Positions 15,232 to 21,855 of a stretch of DNA of 21,855 bases are shown one piece after another. The stretch comes from an uncultured Mycoplasmatota bacterium (GTDB taxonomy: Bacteria; Bacillota_I; Bacilli_A; RF39; UBA660): contig CAMMBO010000009.1 of assembly GCA_946494435.1 (NCBI GenBank), forward strand, positions 1-21,855, in the 5' to 3' direction. The notes under the pieces are model-generated. The model was given only the letters and a program-made list of their open reading frames with translations, did no database searches and had not been told where the DNA came from. The translations under genes were made by a program, and so were the position numbers. Positions within the stretch are counted from its first letter, which is position 1; every line of letters starts with the position of its first letter.

Positions 15232-16854
15232 ATGGAAAAAATATATGTTTTTGGGCATCGTAAACCTGATACAGACTCAGTTAGTGCAGCGATAAGCTAT
15301 TCTTATTTAAAAAAACAATTAGGTTTTAATGTAGAGCCTCGTGTATTAAGTGCAATTAATAAAGAAACTAAATACGCTTTAAATTACTTTAAAGTAAAAG
15401 AGCCTGCATATTTAAATGATGTTAAATTGCAACTTAAAGATATTAATTATCATAAGGGTTATTTCTTAAATGAAAAGAAATCTATTTTTGATAGTTATAT
15501 CTATATGTTAAATGAAGGGTTAACTGGTGTACCAATAGTTGATGATAAAAATAAATTTAAAGGAATAGTTACAATTAAAGATTTAGCACATACTTTTATT
15601 AATACAAAAGTAGAGAAGCTTGAAACTAGTTATGATAACTTACTTAATGTTTTAAATGCTGAAGAAGTAAATAGAGCGGATGATGAGATAGTTGGTAATA
15701 TTCTAGCCGCTGCTTATCGTAGTACAACTTTTATAAATACAGTTAAACTAACTAGTGATGATATCTTAATAGTAGGAGATAGACATAGTGTTATAGAATA
15801 TGCTGTTAATTCTAAAGTTAAGATGATTATACTATCAGGATTTAGTGAAATAAAAGATGAACATATAGAACTTGCTAAAGAAAATGGCGTTAATATTATT
15901 AGAAGTAGTTATGATACATATCATATTGCCAAATTAATAGGTTTAACTAATTATATTAGAACAATGGAAAGAACTACTAAAGATGCTGTTTACTTTGATG
16001 AAAATAGTTATGTTGATGATATATTAGATGTTAATAAGAAACTAAGACATACTAATTATCCTGTTATCAATGGAAGAACAGGTAAATGTTTAGGACTTCT
16101 AAGAATAACAGATTTAGATTCTAAAAATCCTAAGAAAGTAATCCTTGTTGACCATAATGAAGAAAAGCAAAGTGCTGAAGGATTAGAGGAAGCAGAAATA
16201 ATTGAGATAGTTGACCATCATAATTTAAGTAGTTTATCAACTGCAAGTCCTATTAACTTTAGAAATATGGCTGTTGGTTCAAGTAATACTATTATTTATT
16301 CGCTATATAAAGAAAGAAATATTGAAATACCTAAAGAAATAGCGGGTATGATGTTATCGGGAATTTTATCAGATACATTAATACTTAAATCACCTACAAC
16401 TACAGAATTAGATAGAAAAGCTGTTAAAGAGTTATCTAGTATCGCTGGAGTAGATTATGAAGAATATGGACTTAATCTAATTAAAGCGGGAACATCACTT
16501 GATGGTATGACTCATGAAGATGTACTATATAATGACTTTAAACTATATACAGTAGATGATAAGACTTTAGGTATAGGACAATTCTTTACTACTAATTTTG
16601 ATGATATTAAGAAAGATATGGATGCTTATCTTGATACCTTAGATAGAGAAGCAGAGGGTAATAACTATTCATTAATCGCTTTATATATAACAGATATCAT
16701 TAAGAATGGTTCTTATGTTCTATTCAATAGAAAAGCTAAAGATATAATGGATAATGCTTATGATAAAGATATGAGTGAAGGAGAATATTTACAAGACTGT
16801 GTTTCTCGTAAGAAGAATGTAGTACCTGTAATAATGGCAAGTTTTGAGAAATAG
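15232..16854 (+). CDS. ppaC: Manganese-dependent inorganic pyrophosphatase with CBS and DRTGG domains
   Basis: This 540-residue family II pyrophosphatase hydrolyses diphosphate to two phosphates in the cytosol. The DHH-domain metal ligands are H9, D13 and D15 in GHRKPDTDS, D307 in VDHNE, and H329/H330 in VDHH with a nearby Asp (D381 in GILSDT). The DHHA2 domain ends with the substrate-binding SRKKNVVP (525-532). An insertion between the first and second metal motifs holds two CBS halves (about 68-124 and 246-297) flanking a DRTGG-like domain (about 130-245). This is the layout of nucleotide-regulated CBS-PPases, normally inhibited by AMP/ADP and activated by ATP or diadenosine polyphosphates. 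Plain PpaC is about 310 residues. The gene has its own promoter and terminator. Confidence 0.93.
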   Translation: MEKIYVFGHRKPDTDSVSAAISYSYLKKQLGFNVEPRVLSAINKETKYALNYFKVKEPAYLNDVKLQLKDINYHKGYFLNEKKSIFDSYIYMLNEGLTGVPIVDDKNKFKGIVTIKDLAHTFINTKVEKLETSYDNLLNVLNAEEVNRADDEIVGNILAAAYRSTTFINTVKLTSDDILIVGDRHSVIEYAVNSKVKMIILSGFSEIKDEHIELAKENGVNIIRSSYDTYHIAKLIGLTNYIRTMERTTKDAVYFDENSYVDDILDVNKKLRHTNYPVINGRTGKCLGLLRITDLDSKNPKKVILVDHNEEKQSAEGLEEAEIIEIVDHHNLSSLSTASPINFRNMAVGSSNTIIYSLYKERNIEIPKEIAGMMLSGILSDTLILKSPTTTELDRKAVKELSSIAGVDYEEYGLNLIKAGTSLDGMTHEDVLYNDFKLYTVDDKTLGIGQFFTTNFDDIKKDMDAYLDTLDREAEGNNYSLIALYITDIIKNGSYVLFNRKAKDIMDNAYDKDMSEGEYLQDCVSRKKNVVPVIMASFEK

Positions 16855-16882
16855 TATAGTTTAGACTATGCTTTTTCTTTTT
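16853..16882 (+). terminator. Rho-independent terminator after the pyrophosphatase gene
   Basis: AGTATAG (16853-16859) pairs with CTATGCT (16866-16872), one G-U pair, around a 6-nt loop. It is followed by the T-rich run TTTTCTTTTT. The left arm overlaps the TAG stop codon. Confidence 0.7.
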
Positions 16883-16942
16883 GATAAATTTGTTTAGATG
16901 TGTCTAATTTGTTTTCTAGTTCTTTTAATTATTCTTTTTTAA

Positions 16943-16951
16943 TGATATACT
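16943..16951 (+). promoter_or_regulatory. Extended -10 promoter for the uppP operon
   Basis: TGATATACT (TATACT at 16946-16951) stands 24 bases before the uppP ATG, with AAAGAGG between them. No clear -35 box is seen. It matches the extended -10 elements at 15199 and 20365. Confidence 0.6.
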
Positions 16952-16975
16952 TAATTAGTAGAAAAGAGGTTAATT

Positions 16976-17791
16976 ATGACAGATATTATTAATACAATTA
17001 TTTTAGGAATTATTCAAGGAATTGCGGAGTTTTTGCCTATTTCAAGTAGTGCCCATTTAATTATTTTTAGGGACCTTTTTGGAATTGGCGCTGATATGTC
17101 TACTAAAGTGGCTTTATGCTTTGATTTAGCATTACACTTAGGTACTTTGTTAGCGATAGCGGTATTCTTCTTTAAAGACTTTTTAAATATGGTTATAAAA
17201 GGAGTAACTAAAGGTGTTAAAGATAAGGATGGTAAACTATTCTGGCAAATAGTAGTTGCTACTATTCCTGCTGCTATTGTAGGAGTTTTATTTGAAGATG
17301 TTATTGAAGATGCTATTAGAACTAACTATCTTTTAATTGCAACAGCTCTAATAGTAATGGGTATTATCATCTATCTTGTAGATAAAAATAGTAAAGAAGA
17401 GAAAAATACTAAAGAACTATCTTTTAAAGATGCTATTATTATTGGTTGTTCTCAAGTCTTTGCCTTAATACCAGGTTTTTCTCGTAGTGGTACAACAATT
17501 GCAAGCGCTAGATGTTTAAAAGTAGATAGAGAAAGTGCAGCTAAGTTTTCCTTTTATCTATCAGCACCTGTTGTTCTTGGAGCCTGTGTTCTTCAGTTAC
17601 TTGATGATGGAGCAGTAGAATTAATAATGCAAAACGCCACTATCTTTATCTTAGGAATTGTTGTATCGTTTGTTACTGGTTTAATTTGTATTAAATTCTT
17701 ATTACAATATCTTAAAAAACATGACTTTAAACTATTTATGATTTATCGTATTATCTTAGCTTTAATTGTTATTTTAACAGTAATACTTTAA
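16976..17791 (+). CDS. uppP: Undecaprenyl-diphosphatase (BacA/UppP)
   Basis: This 271-residue polytopic membrane enzyme removes a phosphate from undecaprenyl diphosphate, recycling the lipid carrier for wall synthesis. It often confers bacitracin tolerance. Diagnostic motifs are present: QGIAEFLPISSSAHL (14-28), with the catalytic Glu and the Ser-rich loop, and PGFSRSGTTI (166-175), with R170. Length and hydrophobic pattern match the family. It is the first gene of a tight four-gene run (19, 6 and 10 bases between the following genes). Its presence, with sortases upstream, supports a peptidoglycan wall in this organism. Confidence 0.95.
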   Translation: MTDIINTIILGIIQGIAEFLPISSSAHLIIFRDLFGIGADMSTKVALCFDLALHLGTLLAIAVFFFKDFLNMVIKGVTKGVKDKDGKLFWQIVVATIPAAIVGVLFEDVIEDAIRTNYLLIATALIVMGIIIYLVDKNSKEEKNTKELSFKDAIIIGCSQVFALIPGFSRSGTTIASARCLKVDRESAAKFSFYLSAPVVLGACVLQLLDDGAVELIMQNATIFILGIVVSFVTGLICIKFLLQYLKKHDFKLFMIYRIILALIVILTVIL

Positions 17792-17810
17792 ATTTTAAGG
17801 AGGAAACACT

Positions 17811-18818
17811 ATGTTAGATAAGTCATTTCAAGAAATATATAATAATATAAAAAATGATGTTAAAAGTACTCAATTAAAAGTTATGACAAACGCCAATGCT
17901 GATTTGGTAAATTTGTACTACAGAATTGGTAAAACAATTAATGAAAATTATACTTGGGGAAATAAGTTTGTAGAAAATTTGGCTTTAGAATTAAAACTAA
18001 CATTTCCTAATTTAAAGGGATTTTCTGTTCGTAATTTAAATTATATGAAAGCATTTTATAATGAGTATAAAAATGATAATGAATTTTTGCAACTGGTTGC
18101 AAAATTACCGTGGAAACATAATATTACCTTAATGCAAAAAGTTAAGGATAAGAATATTCGTAAATGGTATATAGAGAAATGTTTAGAAGAAGGATGGTCT
18201 GATAGTATTCTTGTTTATCAGATAGATACTGATTTATATAAAAGACAGGTTAAAAATGTAAAACATAATAATTTTAAAGTAACTTTAAAAGAAAATAGTG
18301 ATCTTGCTAATAATATTATGAAAGAACCTTATGTATTTGATTTAATTGAATTAACTGAAGACTATAAAGAAAGAGAACTTGAAAATAAGATGCTAGAACG
18401 TTTAAAAAATGTGTTATTAGAATTGGGTAGTGGTTTTTCTTTTGTGGGTAACCAATATAAAATAACAGTAGGTGATGAAGATTTTTATATAGATTTATTA
18501 TTTTATCATATTAAACTAAAATGTTATATCGCTGTAGAACTTAAAGTAGGTAAGTTTAAACCTGAATTTGGCAGTAAGATGGGCTTTTATTTAACAGCAT
18601 TAGATGAACAAGTTAAAGATGATAATGATAATCCATCTATTGGTATTATTTTATGTTCTAGCAAAAATAACCAAATAGTAGACTATACTTTAAAATATAT
18701 TAATAAACCCGTAGGAGTTAGTGAAAATAAAATATTTAATGAACTTCCTGATAACTTGTTAAAAGATTTCCCAACTGAAGATGAAATAAATTTATATATG
18801 GATATAGATGAGGAGTGA
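17811..18818 (+). CDS. YhcG-type PDDEXK nuclease (DUF1016)
   Basis: A 335-residue protein starts at an ATG after a strong AAGGAGGA. The N-terminal helical domain (about 1-150, with YYRIGKTINENYTWG and FSVRNLNYMKAFY) is the DUF1016 N-domain. The C-terminal PDDEXK domain shows D228 in DFYIDLLFYH and E243-x-K245 in AVELKVGKF, followed by KMGFYLTALDE, a complete active-site set. Family members are predicted DNA nucleases, often near type I restriction or defence genes; precise roles are poorly known. Here it sits between uppP and a metal transporter, with no methylase or toxin partner in view. The tight spacing suggests recent capture into the operon or a housekeeping role. Confidence 0.9.
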   Translation: MLDKSFQEIYNNIKNDVKSTQLKVMTNANADLVNLYYRIGKTINENYTWGNKFVENLALELKLTFPNLKGFSVRNLNYMKAFYNEYKNDNEFLQLVAKLPWKHNITLMQKVKDKNIRKWYIEKCLEEGWSDSILVYQIDTDLYKRQVKNVKHNNFKVTLKENSDLANNIMKEPYVFDLIELTEDYKERELENKMLERLKNVLLELGSGFSFVGNQYKITVGDEDFYIDLLFYHIKLKCYIAVELKVGKFKPEFGSKMGFYLTALDEQVKDDNDNPSIGIILCSSKNNQIVDYTLKYINKPVGVSENKIFNELPDNLLKDFPTEDEINLYMDIDEE

Positions 18819-18824
18819 TAACTT

Positions 18825-19574
18825 ATGCATAATACACTTGCTTTATTTATAACATTCTTATTAGGATTTTTTATCATTATAGGTGTTATAATAGCATTCT
18901 TTTTAAAGAAACAAAAGAAAGTCTTAGACTTTATCTTTGCCTTTGCACTTTCAATCCTTACAATGCTAATATTAACAGATTTATTAGGACATACTATAGA
19001 GCATTTAGGTATTAAACATATTTATCTATTTATTCTTTTCACTTGTCTTGGACTTTTAATCTTTAAAATAATAGATGATTTTGTTCCTGAACATGAAGAT
19101 GTTAAGATGACTAAGAAAGAAGAGAAGAAAAATATTGTTCATATTGGTGTTCTTGCTACTATTGCCTTAATCATTCATAATTTTGTTGAAGGTATGGCTA
19201 TTTATTTAACTGCTACTAATGATATTAATTTAGGTATAATGATGGCTTTAGGGGTTGGACTTCATAATGTACCTTTAGGAATAATTGTTACTACAACCTT
19301 AAATAATGATGAAAAACTAGGTAAATATCTATTTTGTATAATATCTTTATTTATTTCCAGTTTTGTAGGAGGTTTATTACTTTACTTATTAAATATTAAT
19401 GCTGTTAGTGATATTGTAATAGGTTCCTTACTTGCTCTTACTATAGGTATGCTTTTATATATTATTATCTTTGAGTTATATCCTAAAGTTAAGAAGACTT
19501 CTAATAAAAAGATTACTATTATTGGGTTAGGCTGTGGTGTTATAATCGCAATACTTGCAATGCTTATAGGTTAG
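18825..19574 (+). CDS. ZIP family divalent metal transporter
   Basis: A 249-residue membrane protein has about eight hydrophobic segments and a charged cytosolic loop (about 88-102, with HEDVKMTKKEEKK) between segments three and four. The metal-binding helices carry HNFVEG (H118, N119, E122) and GLHNVPLG (H147, N148), the signature of ZIP importers of zinc or other divalent cations. A later FELYP adds an acidic residue. GAGGAG overlaps the stop of the nuclease gene 6 bases upstream, so translation is coupled. It may be a ZupT-like importer; metal specificity cannot be read directly. Confidence 0.92.
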   Translation: MHNTLALFITFLLGFFIIIGVIIAFFLKKQKKVLDFIFAFALSILTMLILTDLLGHTIEHLGIKHIYLFILFTCLGLLIFKIIDDFVPEHEDVKMTKKEEKKNIVHIGVLATIALIIHNFVEGMAIYLTATNDINLGIMMALGVGLHNVPLGIIVTTTLNNDEKLGKYLFCIISLFISSFVGGLLLYLLNINAVSDIVIGSLLALTIGMLLYIIIFELYPKVKKTSNKKITIIGLGCGVIIAILAMLIG

Positions 19575-19584
19575 GTGAAGTTTT

Positions 19585-20313
19585 ATGTTTGATTCAGTTT
19601 GTTATATTTTTCTTTTATTTATGTTTTATTCTTTCTTTGGTTATATTGTAGAAATAATTAGTTGTACTATACATGATAAAAAGCTTGTTTTAAATAGAGG
19701 TTTCTTTTTGGGACCATATTTACCAATATACGGAATATGTTGTTTGTTAATGGGCTCATTTATTATAAGATATAAATCTGATTTAGTTACAGTCTTTGTC
19801 ATGAGTGCTTTTGTCTGTACCACTGTTGAATATATTACCAGTTATGTCTTAGAAAAGATCTTTAAAGCTAGATGGTGGGATTATAGTGATAGAAGATTTA
19901 ACATTGAAGGAAGAGTCTGTCTATTTAATGCCTTTCTTTTTGGTATAGGTGGAGTCTTCTTTACCTATATACTTAATCCTGTAGTGGTATCTATTGTAGA
20001 TAAACTTCCTATACTAGCTTTAAGAATAGTAGCGGTTATTTTAATGTTTATTTTTCTTAGTGATGTTATTATTACTATTAGAACTCTTTATCAAGTTAAA
20101 GTATCATCGCGTAAGTTTAAAAGTCGTGATGTAACCGCTGAGATTACAAAACTAATAAGAGAAGAACTTACTAAGAAACGAGATATTAAGACTAATTTCT
20201 TTGTTAGACATATGTTAAATGCCTTTCCTTGGATAAATATTAGTGATTACAATAACCCTCTTAGTAAATTAAAAAGATATAGTTTAAAAGGAATAAAAAA
20301 GAAGCAAAAATAA
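19585..20313 (+). CDS. CmpB-like putative ABC-transporter type IV membrane protein
   Basis: A 242-residue protein with about five membrane segments in the first 165 residues and a basic cytosolic C-terminus. Signature stretches of the PF06541 family are seen: FYSFFGYIVE, LNRGFFLGPYLPIYG, VEYITSYVLEKIFKARWWDYS and NIEGRVCL. Family members are widespread in Firmicutes and annotated as putative ABC-transporter type IV, but their function is not established. The ATG lies 10 bases after the ZIP gene behind AGGTGAAG, making it the last gene of the uppP run. No clear terminator follows. Confidence 0.85.
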   Translation: MFDSVCYIFLLFMFYSFFGYIVEIISCTIHDKKLVLNRGFFLGPYLPIYGICCLLMGSFIIRYKSDLVTVFVMSAFVCTTVEYITSYVLEKIFKARWWDYSDRRFNIEGRVCLFNAFLFGIGGVFFTYILNPVVVSIVDKLPILALRIVAVILMFIFLSDVIITIRTLYQVKVSSRKFKSRDVTAEITKLIREELTKKRDIKTNFFVRHMLNAFPWINISDYNNPLSKLKRYSLKGIKKKQK

Positions 20314-20364
20314 TTGTCAAGTTGTGTAGAAATAGTTTAAAGACTATGATAAATCTTAAAAAGA

Positions 20365-20373
20365 TGATATACT
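20365..20373 (+). promoter_or_regulatory. Extended -10 promoter for the phosphohexomutase gene
   Basis: TGATATACT (TATACT at 20368-20373) lies 22 bases before the ATG at 20396, with AGAAAGGA between. It is identical to the element before uppP. No good -35 box is found 17 bases upstream. Confidence 0.6.
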
Positions 20374-20395
20374 TTAAAGTTAGAAAGGAATAAAT

Positions 20396-21769
20396 ATGAA
20401 AATAAAAGAAGATATTAATAAATATATATTTAGAGGTTATGATATTAGAGGAGTTGTACCTACTGATATAGATGTAGATACTGCTTATACAATAGGAGTT
20501 GGTTTTGGTAGTAAATTAATAGATTTAGGAAAAGATAAATGTGTTGTAGGGCATGATAATAGATTATCTTCTCCTGATTTACATCAAGCTTTAATTCAAG
20601 GACTTATTGATACAGGAATTAATGTTTATGATTTAGGACTATGTACAACGCCAATGTATTATTTTGGTTGTATTGATTTAAGTATTGATTCAGGTATTAT
20701 GATAACAGCAAGTCATAATCCTAAAGACGAAAATGGTTTTAAGTTTGCCTTTAAAAATTATGATAATGCTAAAGGAAAAGAGATAGAGGACTTCTATAAC
20801 TATATAAAGCAAGGTAAGTTTCATTATGGAGAAGGCTCTATTACTAAAAAAGATGTAAAAGAAGATTATTTAAGTACTTTGACAGATAATTTATCTTTTG
20901 GTAAAAGAAAAGTTAAAGTAGTACTTGACCCTGGTAATGGAACAACTTCTATTCTTTTAGATGATGTCTTTAAAAGAGTAGATGTAGATTATACCATTAT
21001 TAACGGAGAAAGTGATGGAAGTTTTCCTAATCATCATCCAGACCCATCTATTGAAAGTAATTTAGACGAGTTAAAACAAGCAGTTATAGATAGAAAAGCA
21101 GATGTTGGTCTTGCTTTTGATGGTGATGGTGATAGAGTAGGAGTTATTTCAGGTAGTGGTAAGTATATACCAATAGATTACTATATGATTATAATTATTA
21201 GAGATATCATTAATAAAGTAAGTAATAAGACTTTTCTTTATGATGTTAAATGTAGTAAGAGTCTAGAAGATGAGATAATTAAACTAGGAGGAACACCTTA
21301 CTGTTATAGAACAGGTAATTCATATACTAAAGCGAAAGTTAAAGAGTTAGACCTTGCTTTTGGAGGAGAACTATCTGGTCATGTTTACTTTAGAGATAAA
21401 TTCTTAGGCTTTGATAGTGGTATTTATGCTGGACTTAGATTATTAGAGATACTTTCTAATACTAAAAAATCTGTTGATGAATTATTAGAGGGTATTAATA
21501 GATATTATTCTACACCAGAGACTAAATATAAAACTCATGATGAGATAAAATTTGAGGTTGTTAAAAAAATAGAAGATTATTGTAAAGAAAAAGGTTATAC
21601 TTATAATAATATAGATGGAGTAAGAGTTACTTTTGATGATTCATGGGCTAGTGTAAGAGCCTCTAATACAGGACCTAATTTGACGGCAAGATTTGAAGCA
21701 TCTAGTGAAGAGAGACTCGAAGAAATTAAAAATGAATTTGAAAACTTAATTTTTAAGTACAATAAATAA
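20396..21769 (+). CDS. Phosphomannomutase/phosphoglucomutase
   Basis: This 457-residue alpha-D-phosphohexomutase interconverts hexose 1- and 6-phosphates in the cytosol and feeds sugar-nucleotide and envelope-glycan synthesis. All four active-site signatures are present in order: RGYDIRG near the start, the phosphoserine loop TASHNP (S106), the metal loop FDGDGDR (D242, D244, D246), the sugar loop GGELSGH (323-329) and the C-terminal phosphate-binding RASNTGPNL (421-429). The metal and sugar loops are of the ManB/AlgC type, so mannose- and glucose-phosphate activities are both likely. Length is normal. It stands behind its own promoter. Confidence 0.93.
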   Translation: MKIKEDINKYIFRGYDIRGVVPTDIDVDTAYTIGVGFGSKLIDLGKDKCVVGHDNRLSSPDLHQALIQGLIDTGINVYDLGLCTTPMYYFGCIDLSIDSGIMITASHNPKDENGFKFAFKNYDNAKGKEIEDFYNYIKQGKFHYGEGSITKKDVKEDYLSTLTDNLSFGKRKVKVVLDPGNGTTSILLDDVFKRVDVDYTIINGESDGSFPNHHPDPSIESNLDELKQAVIDRKADVGLAFDGDGDRVGVISGSGKYIPIDYYMIIIIRDIINKVSNKTFLYDVKCSKSLEDEIIKLGGTPYCYRTGNSYTKAKVKELDLAFGGELSGHVYFRDKFLGFDSGIYAGLRLLEILSNTKKSVDELLEGINRYYSTPETKYKTHDEIKFEVVKKIEDYCKEKGYTYNNIDGVRVTFDDSWASVRASNTGPNLTARFEASSEERLEEIKNEFENLIFKYNK

Positions 21770-21805
21770 TTTTAAAACATATCTTATAATAGGAAGGACG
21801 ATAAT

Positions 21806-21855
21806 CTGAAAAATAAAACTAAATTTATTTTAGGAAAAAACCTAAAAAAGGGCAG
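21806..21855 (+). CDS. Start of a further gene, cut by the right edge
   Basis: AGGAAGG (21791-21797) is a good ribosome-binding site. About 8 nt after it an open frame begins at CTG (21806), with no ATG, GTG or TTG at the right spacing. The visible peptide reads KNKTKFILGKNLKKG after the start. Either this is a rare CTG start or the true start lies further on. There is too little sequence to name a product. Confidence 0.35.
   Translation, partial: MKNKTKFILGKNLKKG

Noticed and set aside
1..21855. Mycoplasma-type code with TGA read as Trp
   Set aside because: TGG encodes the conserved Trp residues, and TGA ends several genes at the expected family length (backbone pilin, nuclease).
1..21855. 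CRISPR arrays, tRNA or rRNA genes
   Set aside because: No regularly spaced direct repeats, cloverleaf-like segments or rRNA-like stretches were seen on either strand.

Overview
The window is AT-rich, uses TGA as a stop codon and TGG for tryptophan (standard bacterial code), and has Gram-positive ribosome-binding sites. Sortase-assembled surface proteins, UppP, CBS-type family II pyrophosphatase and a CmpB-like membrane protein together suggest a walled, low-GC Firmicute, probably a gut-type Bacilli or Clostridia lineage near the uncultured Mollicutes-like groups. The exact taxon cannot be read from this sequence.

Region 1 (1-1130, minus strand) is a decayed DDE transposase. It has an in-frame stop and a frameshift, runs off the left edge, and its start site lies in a perfect 11-bp hairpin.

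Region 2 (1188-10324, plus strand) is a complete sortase-dependent pilus operon behind a good promoter and a roughly 200-nt leader with a possible 32-codon ORF. The order is: vWA tip-like protein without a sorting signal; LPNTG ancillary protein with three InlB-like repeats; small pilin with an atypical VPNTI signal; LPVTG backbone pilin; class C sortase with a long acidic cytosolic tail; class B-like sortase whose usual catalytic Arg position appears to hold Lys; then a hairpin terminator. The expected logic is that the class C sortase polymerises the backbone and the class B sortase handles wall attachment or the odd small pilin.

Region 3 (10410-15168) is accessory. It starts with two tiny overlapping ORFs that look like one coiled-coil/zinc-ribbon protein split at a run of seven A. 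They are joined directly to the 3' remnant of a cation-diffusion-facilitator gene. Next come an 815-residue protein with at least seven HTH-like repeats of about 66 residues plus a sigma-70-region-2-like C-terminal part, a RimJ/RimL-type acetyltransferase and an unknown helical protein. The 815-residue protein is the most novel item in the window.

Region 4 (15169-21855) is mostly housekeeping: a CBS/DRTGG manganese-dependent pyrophosphatase with its own promoter and terminator; a tight operon of uppP, a YhcG-type (DUF1016) PDDEXK nuclease, a ZIP metal transporter and a CmpB-like membrane protein; a phosphomannomutase/phosphoglucomutase; and the first codons of a further gene cut by the right edge.
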